A stretch of DNA of 64,000 nucleotides from Topomyia yanbarensis (lineage: Eukaryota; Arthropoda; Insecta; Diptera; Culicidae): positions 206,086,397 through 206,150,396 of the forward strand of contig NC_080671.1 in the NCBI RefSeq assembly GCF_030247195.1, in the 5' to 3' direction. The notes below the pieces were generated by a model, which was not told the origin of the DNA, did not search any database, and worked only from the letters and a program-made list of their open reading frames with translations. This document shows, piece by piece, positions 14,598 to 25,370 of this stretch. The position numbers and the translations under genes are program-made. Within the stretch, counting starts at the first letter, position 1, and each line of letters begins with the position of its first letter.

Positions 14598-15486
14598 ATG
14601 GGTTGGTAATGTATATGACATAACAGGGGTGTCGTGACCACACTTCGAAGTTATTTCAAATCTTGCAAAGCATAAATTGACATAATTTCAATGATTGTTC
14701 CTTTATGAATGAAATGACAAATTTTCAGGTCAACGCGGCAATAACTTTGCAATTTATAGAACAATTTTATATTTTTAGTTATCATATATTAACTGTCATC
14801 TCTTCCAAACAACTTAACCCTCTGCTGCCAACCACGTGGTTTTGCAGGGTTAAGGAAAATCATTGTAAAATGTCCAATACATGATTTTATGTTGTTACCT
14901 CCACTAAAACCACTTCAGAACACTCCCACCTGTCATACATGTACATTGTCTGCATGTTGAAATCATTATATGAAATTATTGACCTGTATTCAACGCGGAG
15001 AACTCGGTAATAAAATTGTTTTGCTGAATATACTAACGAACGGGATCCCCAGGAAAATTTCGCTGAGCCCGGTGAATCGAACTTAATGCGTAAAATTTAG
15101 CCATTTGAAAGAGATACAAGCAGAATTTTAAGAATATGAGCATCGCGGTTATGTCCCAGACATTACCCGCTCCTAGTTTTTCGCTAAGCGTGTTCATTTC
15201 TGTACGGAAAAGATTCCGATGGTTGTTTCGAGAGATTTTAACATTGATATTTCAAAGCAAGAAAATTGTTCATTTCATGAATGAATGCCTCAACGAGCTT
15301 AGAATCCAGCGCATCCCCTATCAACGCAGACGCCAACAACAAAGGTTCTTTTCAGAACCACCATAATTATTATAAAGAATAACTTGAAACATTCCCACAT
15401 ATTTCATTGAGTATCATTCGATTTGAATTACAAGTCAAACGAGTAGTCACGACACTCCGGTTATGTCCTAGATATTACCCACCCAT
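14598..15486. mobile_element. ~890-bp TIR element, non-autonomous
   Basis: The left end GATGGGTTGGTAATGTATAT and the right end, whose inverse reads GATGGGTGGGTAATATCTAG, define terminal inverted repeats of about 42 bp that close with GTGTCGTGAC. The interior holds a 76-codon frame of unknown meaning and no transposase. In the right arm the far TIR is missing: homology stops exactly at the inner edge of that TIR. Superfamily not determined. Confidence 0.7.
14814..14853. repeat. 40-bp TTAA-ended palindrome
   Basis: It starts TTAACCCTCTGCTGCC, centres on ACCACGTGGT and ends GCAGGGTTAA. The ends resemble those of the TTAA MITE at 2086, so this may be a collapsed relic of that type. A mirrored copy lies at about 47513-47552 in the right arm. 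Confidence 0.6.
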
Positions 15487-16266
15487 CATTTTCGGTTTCA
15501 TCGAAGGGAAATGACAACCGCACTCACACACAGAAAAAAATTTGCACAACTGTATCCGTCTTGATATGGGCTGATCTATTTTATCCCAGTCAAAAAGGGC
15601 AAGTTGCTGGCTAACGGGAGGCTGTTTGCCAACTCGGATGCGCTAATTGCCCTTCAATTTGCCAGCAAATTGCTGACAATTAGGGGGTTATTTCAAATGC
15701 AACATTTGGGCAATTCACCGCCGTCATTTTTTAGCCGCCCTACCCGCCCTTAAATCGCCCTCAAATCGACCAGGGAACGCGCCATTTAATCGCCCTGAAT
15801 GGTCTAATATGAAAATTACTAATATTACTTATTTTCGGATTCATTATCTACTCACATAAACTTATCACTACACTAGGTAATCACCACCAAACTATATGAA
15901 GAATCAATGGTGAAATTGACATTGCACACCAAAACTTACCACAATCTGACTTTTATTAAGAGTTTAGGTCAGATATCTTGTTCCACAATAATTACACACG
16001 ATTCTACAATTTCGCACATTCGTTGGCTAAATGAAGTGCACTAGACAAACAAAATGCAAGCGAGAACACGCCAATCGTTAAAAAAACTATTTTAAGCTTA
16101 AGCCAAACATGAACCGCCATGTTTGAAAAACGCAAAAACAACCAAGTCCTTTTCAGCCGCCAGAAAATTTGTCTAAGTTTTGAAATTGCTTTTAAATCGC
16201 ATTCGCAAATTGCATTTGTTCTTAGGGGCAATTAGCACAGGCGAGTTGAGTTAAGGGCCCATATTA
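15487..16266. other. Non-coding stretch
   Basis: It includes a tract (about 15585-15800) with repeated GCCCT and GCCAGCAA words and ordinary AT-rich DNA. No gene recognised. Confidence 0.35.
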
Positions 16267-16837
16267 TTGGCTCGAATCAAAACTCGTCGAAATGTCAATT
16301 GACGATAGGTTCAGCCGGAGTGTTCATTTGTGTTTACATTTTACTAGCGTTGCCAATTTTATTTTGTGTCCAGCACTCAATGTGGCTACGCCACATCGCT
16401 TTTACGCGTGCTGTCCGACTTCGCTACCGCTCAGTCGGACTTAAATTAAGGATAGCCCCTATGTTTGAGTAAGCCGGGCAAACGAGTGGGCCAGGTTCGC
16501 TTGCTTCCAACGGCGGGTCGGTGGCCACCTCGCCCGGCGGATCCTCAGCGGCTTTGCGCCGCTTCGGTTCCTAGGCCTCGGTTATGCGGCTAGGCCGCAT
16601 CGAAATGGTACCCCTTGAACATTCTAACTTGAATCGGTTGTGTCACAGGAGCCGGAATACGAATTAGAACCAGCCAGCATTCCGGCTGAGTTAAACTGGG
16701 AAGTTTAGTAAAATTTAATCTGGAAATAATTTTTTTTTGGCAACGCTCCAGCCCTCCGTTGATTTCACCACCTGGGCGCCAGGTTGACGATATGAAATGA
16801 ACTTTGTTTACTTTCGACAAGTTTTGATTCGAGCCAA
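16267..16837. mobile_element. 571-bp TIR element with GC-rich hairpin core
   Basis: The termini TTGGCTCGAATCAAAACT and its inverse form ~26-bp TIRs with two mismatches. The core at 16375-16605 is markedly GC-rich and holds several perfect stems: TGTGGC/GCCACA (16381-16395), GTCCGACT/AGTCGGAC (16413-16440) and ATGCGGC/GCCGCAT (16584-16600). No transposase and no clear target duplication. Superfamily unknown. Confidence 0.7.
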
Positions 16838-17473
16838 CAACATCCAGCCTTGAGTTAAACGTCAAACTGTTTAAATCGCCTGACCATGTTCGTCCGCATT
16901 TTTTTTGACCGGGATAGGACGAAAGAGTATCAAAAAAAAGTAAAAAAAAAGTAAAGAGTCTAACACAACCCTGATCGCGGAACGAAATAAATTTCATTCC
17001 GTTTTAAGTGGGATAATAATAGTAAAAAAGAGTCGGAAAAGAGATGCAAGAAAACGGAATTCCGTTTCTGAGCTTATCTGCACCCTCAGGGTCCGCGTTA
17101 TAGTTTTAGGCCAAGTGGGTAGTAAGATAAACGTAAGTTGAGGCGTCTATTACTAGGTATTTGTCGCATTTTCGCAATACAAACACTTGCCTTACGTGGC
17201 ACATCGGGGATTTCAAACGGGCGCTTTGTGTGTTAAGTGAGTTATGGCCCACTCAGTTATTTTCAAGTGGGTAGAACTACCCATATACTGCCCAAGTTTT
17301 CCGCCGGCCATGCTATGGCGTGCATCAAATTAAGAGTAACCTTAAGACGAACATTTGTTTTCGGATCTCTTGACCTATTCCTGGTGTAATGTAGTGGTAT
17401 AGTGCCAACAAAATCCCATATCGCTGCATATGCATTAGACTGCCCAGAAAAATAGTGAATTTTTGAAAACTCA
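16838..17473. other. Non-coding stretch
   Basis: No gene recognised. Several short GTGGGTA / TACCCA words occur around 17110-17290 without forming a definable element. Confidence 0.35.
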
Positions 17474-18584
17474 ATCGGCCCACCCCTGATTCGATTCCTA
17501 GTCCCACCAGGAGTACTTGCACCAAATTTGAAGCAAATCGGACAACTCTAGCTACCGGACCAACGTGCCTGAAGTTTGTATGGGATTTTTTGACAATTTA
17601 CATGGAGTAAACCCACTAACTTGCAGTTTTGCCGCCAGGTGGCACTGTATGTATCGTAATATCACTGTAAGTGAAAATAAGAAAGATAATTTAATTGTCT
17701 ACAACATTGTCGAAGACTGCTAGTGAATCCGGTTTTGTTAAAAGAAGTTATTAAACTTTTAACGAGGTGATGTCTGAGTCAGTTTTGCATGGGGCCTAGC
17801 AGTGCTTGGTAATATATCAGTACTCGATACCCACGAAAAATGCATTTTTGTGAAATAATCGTTAGGTTTAGTCTAATAGTATGTTCAGAAGAATTTTAAC
17901 ACATAATACGAGTAGTGTTTTGGTTAGAAAATTTTAGTTCCAACTGTGAACGCATAGAGGGCACCAACATTAACTTTTCATAGAAGAGAGATAGGATATC
18001 AAAATGTTCAGAAAAATTATTGCAAAGTGCCTGTTCTACAACTTTGTGGAAGACACCTAATTTCTATCTCTTTCCGTTGAAAAGTTAGTGTTGGCGCCCT
18101 CTATGTGGTAAAATGTGGAACTAAAGCGTTCTAACCAAAACATGGCTCGTATTATTTACTACAATTCTTCTGAACATATCATAGAGCTAAATCTTTCGGT
18201 TATACCACAAAAATGTTTTGTTCGCGCAAATCGAGTTCTGATACACAACCATGCACTGTTAGGCCCCATGCAAAACTGACTCAGACATCACTTCGTTAAA
18301 AGTTTAATAACTTCTTTTAACAAAGCCGGATTCACTAGCAGTCTTCGACAATGTTGTAGACAATTAAATTATCTTTCTTATTTTCACTTACAGTGATAAT
18401 ACGATACATACAGTGTCACCTAGCGGCAAAACTCCTTGTTAGTGGGTTTACTCCATGTAAATTGTCGAAAACTCCCATACAAACTTCAGGCACGTTGGTC
18501 CGGTAGCTAGACTTGTCCGATTTGCTTTAAATTTGGTGCAAGTACTCCTGGTGGGACTAGGAATCGAAGCAGGGGTGGGCCGAT
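17474..18584. repeat. 1.1-kb near-perfect foldback element
   Basis: The sequence is its own reverse complement from ATCGGCC at 17474 to GGCCGAT at 18584, with the axis near 18029 and almost no loop. Conserved arm blocks include CATGGAGTAAACCCACTAAC with its partner and ATGTCTGAGTCAGTTTTGCA with its partner. Substitutions between arms are scattered. No coding capacity. It could be a large foldback MITE or a hairpin-RNA source. Confidence 0.9.
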
Positions 18585-18737
18585 AGGGGTCATTTTTTTC
18601 CTGTCACTCTAATATGCATCAAAAGATATACGCATTTCGACGATTTGCGGTCTTCAAAAGCATCAGAATATCTAAAGTCGTTATACACGTATTTGTTCAT
18701 ATAAATGAAGTGTAACTGGGATTAAAATATCTGATTT

Positions 18738-19880
18738 TTGCCTTTCTCAATAGAAAGGTATTGCAATTGCTCTGGAAACCGACTTTTTAACGGAGGCCCG
18801 GTGTGTGTATGTATGTATGTGTGTATGTATGTGTGTGTATGTGCGTCTGTGTGTGTACGCGAACACAATCTCACTCACTTTTCTCACAGATGGATGAACC
18901 GATTTTTACAGACTTAGTCCCAAATGAAAGGTGCAACGTTCCCATAGGCTGCTATTGAATTTCTAATGGATCCGACTTCCGGTTCCGGAATTACAGGGTG
19001 ATGAGTACGATCACGCAGAAAATGTCGATTTTAAGAAATTCTGCAATGAATGTATAATGGTGAAAATTTTTCCAAAATGTGACCACAACTGCTTCGATTT
19101 GTAGTACTAGGTCATTAACAGCCATTCAAAGTCTCTTTGGTCACATTGGCCACCATCATCGGTTCCGGAAGCCCCGGCGGAAGTATCCAAATTCAGACTA
19201 ACAGTCACATCGGTTTCTCGGAGGTGGCTAGACCGAATCAACCAAACTTAGTCTCAAATGAAAGATGTTGCGTCCCCGTAAATGGCTATTAAATTTTATC
19301 CCCAACCGACTTCCGGTTCCGGAGTTACGGGTTGTGGCGTGCGATCACATAGCAAATTGTGATTCAAACCGATACCCCGATGGAAGCAAAAAAGGTAAAA
19401 ATTTCGCTAAAATGTCTCTCAAATAACTTAACTTTGCAGTTCTAGGTCACCGACGGCCAACCAAACTTTCGTTCGCTACATTGACCACCATAGACGGTAC
19501 CGGAAGTGCCCGGGAAAAGCGGCCATCTTTCAACATTTACGAACTCACATCAGTTTCCCGGAAATGGTTGGGCCGATTTTCACAAACTTAGTCCCAAATG
19601 ATAGCTATAATATCCCCACAGATGTTTATCAAATTTCGTACGGATCGCTTATATGGGGCCGGAAATATAGACTAAATCGTCCGGTCACATATGAAATTCC
19701 CATATAAGCCGGAACTCAATTTTTTTTTCAAAGGGGGGACCCCATGAAATTTCAGAAATCGAATTCGTATTTTTGTTGCCAAACACCTTTAAAATGCATG
19801 AAACGTCAAGATTTTATGTTATCTCGAAAATTTTTTTTTATAAAAATCGACTTTTTGGGACTTTGCCGATTTCGCACCTT
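18738..19880 (+). repeat. GCCTTTCTC-bounded repeat, copy A (3' truncated)
   Basis: It starts with the small hairpin GCCTTTCTCAATAGAAAGGT, then CCGACTTTTTAACGGAGGCC, a (GTAT/GTGT)n tract, and a tandem array of degenerate ~330-bp modules. Each module has TTAGTCYCAAATGA, then CGACTTCCGGTTCCGGA, and an ACCATAGACGGT-like block. The far end, seen in copy B, is missing because copy B begins directly after it. No ORF is supported; the superfamily is unassigned. Confidence 0.8.
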
Positions 19881-21189
19881 TTTGCCTTTCTCAATAGAAA
19901 GGTATTGCAATTACTCTGAAAACCGACTTTTTAACGGAGGCCCGGAGGGCCGAGTGACATATACCATTCGATTCAGTTCGTCGAGTTCGGCAAATGTCTG
20001 TGTGTGTATGTATGTATGTATGTGTATGTGCGTCTGTGTGTGTGTACGCGAACACAATCTCACTCACTTTTCTCAGAGATGGATGAACCGATTTTTACAA
20101 ACTTAGTCCCAAATGAAAGGTGCAACGTTCCCATAGGCTGCTATTGAATTTCTAATGGATCCGACTTCTGGTTCCGGAATTACAGGGTGATGAGTACGAT
20201 CACGCAGAAAATGTCGATTTTAAGAAATTCTGCAATGAATGTATAATGGTGAAAATTTTTCCAAAATGTGACCACAACTGCTTCGATTTGTAGTACTAGG
20301 TCATTAACAGCCATTCAAAGTCTCTTTGGTCACATTGGCCACCATCATCGGTTCAGGAAGCCCCGGCGGAAGTATCCAAATTCAGACTAACAGTCACATC
20401 GGTTTCTCGGAGGTGGCTAGACCGAATCAACCAAACTTAGTCTCAAATGAAAGATGTTGCGTTCCCGTAAATGGCTATTAAATTTTATCCCCAACCGACT
20501 TCCGGTTCCGGAGTTACGGGTTGTGGCGTGCGATCACATAGCAAATTGTGATTCAAACCGATACTCCGATGGAAGCAAAAAAGGTAAAAATTTCGCTAAA
20601 ATGTCTCTCAAATAACTTAACTTTGCAGTTATAGCACCGACAAACTGACATGACAACTAGAACGATTTCAGTGAAAATTTTTGGCAAATAATTTAAACTC
20701 GGAATAGTAGCTCCATCTGTATAATGAGTTACACATCATTACTTAACGTGTATTTCGTAAAAGAACACTAATGTCCTCTAGTAAAAGTCTGGACAAGACA
20801 TATTCAAACGAGCAGAAGTTTTTCGAATTCAAATGAGCGGAGCATCGTATATTAACATTTTAAGTAGAAAGTATTGTACGTTGCATTGGAAACGACGTTT
20901 AATCATTTTGAGGCGATGAATTGAATTGGCGCATTTGATAAAAAATGCTGAAAAACGTCGAAAAATATGTATAACCCAAGTTCAATGCGTGCTTATTATT
21001 TACTTTAACTGAATTTATCCATAAAACTGACTAAAATTGTGCTTCTAAAGTTTCAGGTTTTCGTATGTTTTGTTTACAATAAGGTTTTTACACGAAATTG
21101 CACCACCTTTTATTAAAGTGTTATCCCATAAGAAATACATTGCGACGAATCGTGCGCCGCATAGCGCTGCGAATCTTCACAGTAAACAA

Positions 21190-21640
21190 ATTTTCTGGCA
21201 GAGACCGCTCTGCTAGATTTCTGTAAGACTTGGTTTGGCAGCCCTGTCAGATTTTTGCGCGTATCCTGTCGGGTTAGTTGAGCTAGGGCGAACTCGGTTT
21301 CGCTCGCATTTTCTGGCAAATTTTTACAGGAACCGAGCAAAACCCTGGCATAACTCGGACATAAACTGTGCAAAAATCCTGGCAATTTCTACCGGGTAGA
21401 ATTTAGCACGAATCGAGCAAAACATCTGACAAAGATGTGGCAGGGAGCGTGCAGACATCTTGGCCGTACATTTCTGACTGGATTCTGGATAAAAGTGAGC
21501 AGCATCGGTTGGTTTTTCCGCTTCTGTCAGAAACGGTTGTGGCATTTGAGCGAATTCGTTGCCAGTATCCTCGCACAAATCGCGCAAAATGCTCGCAGAA
21601 ACTCTGCCAGCATCAATTTCGCTTTGCTCAACTTTTACTA
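21190..21640. repeat. Degenerate array of CTGGCA / GAGCAAAA motifs
   Basis: The words TCTGGCA, CTGTCAGA, CGAGCAAAA and TCGCTCG/TTTGCTC alternate on both strands at roughly 25-50-bp spacing inside the 1.9-kb DNA element. No unit is conserved well enough to call a simple tandem repeat. It explains why long frames are open here on both strands. Confidence 0.55.
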
Positions 21641-22376
21641 ACTTTCTGCTTGCCACGCTGACCGGGTTGCTGCGACGAAAAACAATCGTCGTGTCTTCTT
21701 TGGAAAAGTACGGACAATATTGCGGTATTGACTGGCTTTGTTCTCTGGTTGACTCCATGAAAAGTGAATCGAAAAAATTGTATCAACTTCAAGTCGGTTC
21801 CAACAGCATGAAGTAACAAGTTACTTTACGCTCGTCCGGACATGCCGCAGACTCAGGTGATTTGCATTCTAATGCCAAAAGATCCTAACTCCTGCGGTAG
21901 CATGCAAAAGGTTAAGTCGCCGGGAAACTCTAAGCTTGCTCAAATGACCCTATTCCACGCCCTTGAGTACTATGGCTCATAATATTGAAAAATATACTTC
22001 ACCTTCCAGTGCCTTGCTAATTAAATTCCGTTACAACAACTTCGGGATTTATTATCACATTGATTAATAAACTATTCCATTTCAGAGAATGAAACGATTT
22101 ACGTAGATCTTTCGCCATTTGCGCAGTGCCATTTGCCCTGATTTACCTCATATTTTGCCAAATATTGTTTATATATATATGTTTACAAAATTTATTCAAA
22201 ATTTATCAAATGTTCAACAAAACTAGAACATATATTTCTAAGGTTATAGTTTCGTTTAACTATTTCAAGTATAGCCCAACTTCCTTGAGCCAAGTGCCTT
22301 GAAACTATGGTTTTCTATTTTCTCTTGTCCAAACTTCTACTGGAGGAACTCTAGTTACATAGAGTAGCTTCGATGA

Positions 22377-22474
22377 TTATTAGAGAGTTGACTGAAAATT
22401 TCGTAACTCGTACTGTCAAACGAACGTCCGTTTGACAGTACGAGTTACAAAATTTTGCGTCGACTCTCTAATAA
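22377..22474. repeat. 98-bp hairpin nested near the element's right end
   Basis: Arms from ATTATTAGAGAG to CTCTCTAATAAT pair over about 45 bp with a tiny loop (GAACGTC). It lies 26 bp inside the right TIR of the 1.9-kb DNA element and may be a separate small MITE or a subterminal structure of that element. Confidence 0.75.
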
Positions 22475-23437
22475 TATCTTGCCAAATTTGAAAATACAGT
22501 GTCATGTCAGTTTGTCGGTGGTTATAGGTCACCGACGGCCAAACAAACTTTCGTTGACTACATTGACCACCATAGACGGTTCCGAAAGTACCCGGGAAAA
22601 GCGGCCATCTTTCATAACTAGCAAACTCATATCAGTTTCTCGGAAATGGTTGGGCCGATTTTCACAAACTTAGTCCCAAATGATAGCTATTTTACCCCCT
22701 CAGATGTCTGTAAAATTTCGCACGGATCGCTTATATGGTTCCGGAAATATAGACTGAACGGTCCGGTCACACATGAAATTCCCATATAAGCCGGAACTCA
22801 ATTTTTTTTCAAAGGGGGGACCCCATGAAATTTCAGAAATCGAATTCGTATTTTTGATGCCAAACATCTTTAAAATGCATGAAACGTCGAGATTTTATGT
22901 TATCTCGAAAAAATTTTTTTTATAAAAATAGACTTTTGGGACTTTGCCGATTTCGCACCTTTTTTTCAGTTTAATATTACCGTGGCTGTTTTTTCTTTTT
23001 CAAAATTTTAGAACTCGAATAATGATTTATTTTCCTGTATATAGTTGTCATGTGATGTACAATAATAAAATGTAATATGTGCATTTAAAAGCTTTTAATG
23101 AATATAAACAACGCACACATTCTCGTGATTCATGATTGAGAAAGGCACAATTGCACCGCTAGGTGGATTAAAATAGGTTATTTTTATTTGAAACATCCGC
23201 ACTGAACTGCCGAAATACAATGAGAAAGAATTGGATTTATGTCACGTTAAAATGCCAATGGCGAGCATTTATTAACTATATCTGGTAAGGGAATAAAATT
23301 TATTTAATGGCTATTATATACGTGTAACTGCAGTAGAGCAGCTTAAGAAACATACCACAAATTCTTTTTAATTTACGCTATGAATTTTATTCGGAACGTC
23401 TTAAACGTTTTTTCGGGCAGCTGTAACACGAAGCTGA

Positions 23438-23556
23438 TTAATGATTGGCTATCTGAGTCTTGTATATATAAATCAAATGACTTGGTTTTAAATTATCCTA
23501 ATTCAAAACCAAGTCGTTTGATTTATATGTACAAGACTTAGAAAGCCAACCATTAA
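23438..23556. repeat. ~119-bp hairpin flanked by a 13-bp direct repeat
   Basis: TTAATGATTGGCT... pairs with ...AGCCAACCATTAA through arms of about 55 bp, including AAATCAAATGACTTGGTTTT and partner. CTGTAACACGAAG occurs on both sides at 23421-23433 and about 23590-23602. These direct repeats lie 4-34 bp outside the stem, so they are not a clean target duplication. Confidence 0.7.
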
Positions 23557-23673
23557 GCAGAAATCATCACAGTCGAACAACAGATAGACCCTGTAACACG
23601 AAGTTTCATAACCGACAGCGTAAGTGTCATAAATATTCATTATCATTCGAAGATCCGATCAGGATTCAGCGAA

Positions 23674-23702
23674 AGAGAGAGAGAGGGAGAGAGAGAGAGA
23701 GA
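23674..23702. repeat. (GA)n microsatellite
   Basis: A run of GA dinucleotides with one GG interruption. Confidence 0.9.
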
Positions 23703-24289
23703 TTTTTGAATGATGTTCCCCTAGGCAGGGCTGGAAACGTGACATTTTTTTATGAACGTCATAAGCTTACAAACTTTCACGCTGCTGCCCGAGCAGGAAA
23801 GTCATACACGAATTTCATGGTTGGAGTACGTATGAATGCCGTTCAATGAATGTAATCTCTTTGGTGTGCGTGAATGCCACCACACAACAGATTTGTTTCC
23901 CGCCACCAAGGCTGGAAGAAGTCATTTCGAATTTCATTTTAATGCGAAAGTTCGGGAAAAAACCAACGCGACCGCCACGCTGCAACTGTACCTAAAGATG
24001 TTATGCATGTATACGGACGAGAGAAAAGCAAAAACGTTCGTGCTGCTGAGCGTGCCTGTTACATGTTCGTGAATGTTCGGTTATTCGGCTTGCTGCCGTA
24101 GTTGGGTTTCGTTCGCTAGCTGTTGCGAATGTATGTGAATGGCCCGTGTGTTTAACTTTCATCATCCGTTCCGTTGGAACTGTTGCAAATAAATTTCATA
24201 GCAGCGGTTCAAAATGAATGTTGTGAACGACATTCATGGCTTATATTTGCAAGATTGGAATGTGCGGCATTCCTTTTTTCGATTGCTAT

Positions 24290-25200
24290 AATGAAAATCT
24301 ATTGTTTTGTATATTTACAATGCGCTGAGGTGGGGGGGGGGGGTCCGCTGATGCCTCAAAATGGAAATGTTTTCAACTTTTCTGCGTTGGGGAGGAAAAA
24401 GTTGTCCGTTGAAAATCAGTAGTTTTCTACATTTACAATGCGCAGGGGGTCCGCCGATGTGTCAGAATGGAATTATTTCCACCTTTTTGTAATGAGTTTT
24501 ATATTCTGGTTGCAGTTGAAAATCGAAATAGTGAACTGGCGCCTTTCAATTTTTCTCCTGTTTAGCTCTTGCCCAACTAAAGCGCATCTGGTATAGATGA
24601 TGGGCAAGTTGATTCTCTAACATGTACACAAAAAAACAAAAGGCACAAGTTCGAAGTTCGATTTTCAACTGCAACCAGAATATTGAAGGGGAAATTGTTG
24701 GCCGTTAAAAATCAATAGTTTTGTACATTTACAATGCGCAAGTGGGTCCGCCGATGCGTCAATGTGGAAATGTTTTCAAGTTTTCAGTAATGAGTTTTAT
24801 ATTGAAGGAGAAGTTGTTGGCCGTTGAAAATCAATAGTTTTGTACATTTACAATGCGCAAGGGGGTCCGCCGATGCGTCAAAATGGAAATGTTTTCAACC
24901 TTTTAGTAATGAGTTTTATATTGAAGGGGAATTCGTTGGCTGTTGAAAATCAATAGTTTTGTACATTTACAAAGCGCAGGGGAGTCCGCCGATGCGTCAG
25001 AATGGAAATGTTTTTTTCAAGTTTTCAGTAATGAGTATTATATTGAAGGGGAAATTGTTGATTGTTGAAAATCAAAAGTTTTGACATTTACAATGCGCAG
25101 GGGGGTCCGCCGATGCGTCAAAATGGAAATATTTTCAACTTTTTGGTAATGAGTTTTATATTAAAGCGGGAATTGTTGGCCATTGAAAATCAATAGTTAA
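24290..25200 (+). repeat. Left arm: ~118-bp tandem repeats
   Basis: Five to six units, marked by TAATGAGTTTTATATT at about 24490, 24788, 24906, 25029 and 25147. Each unit contains GTACATTTACAATGCGCA, a G-run, GTCCGCCGATGCGTCA and AATGGAAATGTTTTCAA. Units vary by a few per cent. A TA-flanked MITE interrupts the outer unit. Confidence 0.9.
24504..24680. mobile_element. 177-bp TA-flanked MITE in left arm
   Basis: TIRs TTCTGGTTGCAGTTGAAAAT and inverse, flanked by TA at 24502-24503 and 24681-24682, interrupt the satellite word TTTTATATTGAAG. TA duplication suggests a Tc1/mariner-type MITE. A mirrored copy is in the right arm at 28626-28796. Confidence 0.85.
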
Positions 25201-25370
25201 GTAATAATAGTTAAATTATGTGCAACATCAAGCTTTGCCGCTTACACTGTTTACTGACTTGCAAATTGCAATTACGCGAAGAAAACGGATGAAAAGCTTA
25301 TTTGCAGAAGGTTTGGCAGAAATATGTTTTTCCCTGCATCGTAAAATATATCAACGCTTTTTCTTGAAAA

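Larger units (their letters stand above)
11724..15447. repeat. Large inverted duplication, left arm
   Basis: This 3.7-kb arm is the reverse complement of 46916-49648, about 31 kb away, with few substitutions; a 76-codon frame inside (15136-15366) is identical in translation to its partner. The arms differ in length because the left has three copies of a 434-bp unit against one on the right, and the right lacks about 124 bp corresponding to 12630-12755. Homology stops at GTCGTGAC (about 11727) and at AGTAGT (about 15447), the latter just inside a terminal inverted repeat. Confidence 0.9.
20635..22520. mobile_element. 1886-bp DNA transposon, 21-bp TIRs, 7-bp TSD
   Basis: Perfect 21-bp terminal inverted repeats beginning CACCGACAAACTGACATGAC (20635-20655 and 22500-22520) are flanked by GTTATAG at 20628-20634 and 22521-22527. 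Copy A shows the same site without the insertion (GTTCTAGGTCACC). The interior carries no recognisable transposase, only a 144-codon minus-strand frame over a motif array, so the element is probably non-autonomous. A 7-bp duplication is unusual; P-like or hAT-like elements are possible but I do not assign it. Confidence 0.85.
19881..23180 (+). repeat. GCCTTTCTC-bounded repeat, copy B, interrupted
   Basis: It begins TTGCCTTTCTCAATAGAAAG and ends near 23175 with GAGAAAGGCACAATTGCACC then GCTAGGTGGATT, so both ends are visible. The first ~750 bp is almost identical to copy A. A 1.9-kb DNA element (20635-22520) interrupts it, after which the module array resumes in register at GGTCACCGACGGCC. Confidence 0.8.

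Noticed and set aside
15136..15366. 76-codon ORF identical in both arms as a conserved gene
   Set aside because: Identity follows from the recent duplication; one silent difference is too little evidence for selection.
21324..21758. 144-codon minus-strand ORF as the transposase of the 1.9-kb element
   Set aside because: The frame lies over a two-strand motif array, overlaps open frames on the + strand, and lacks any transposase motif.
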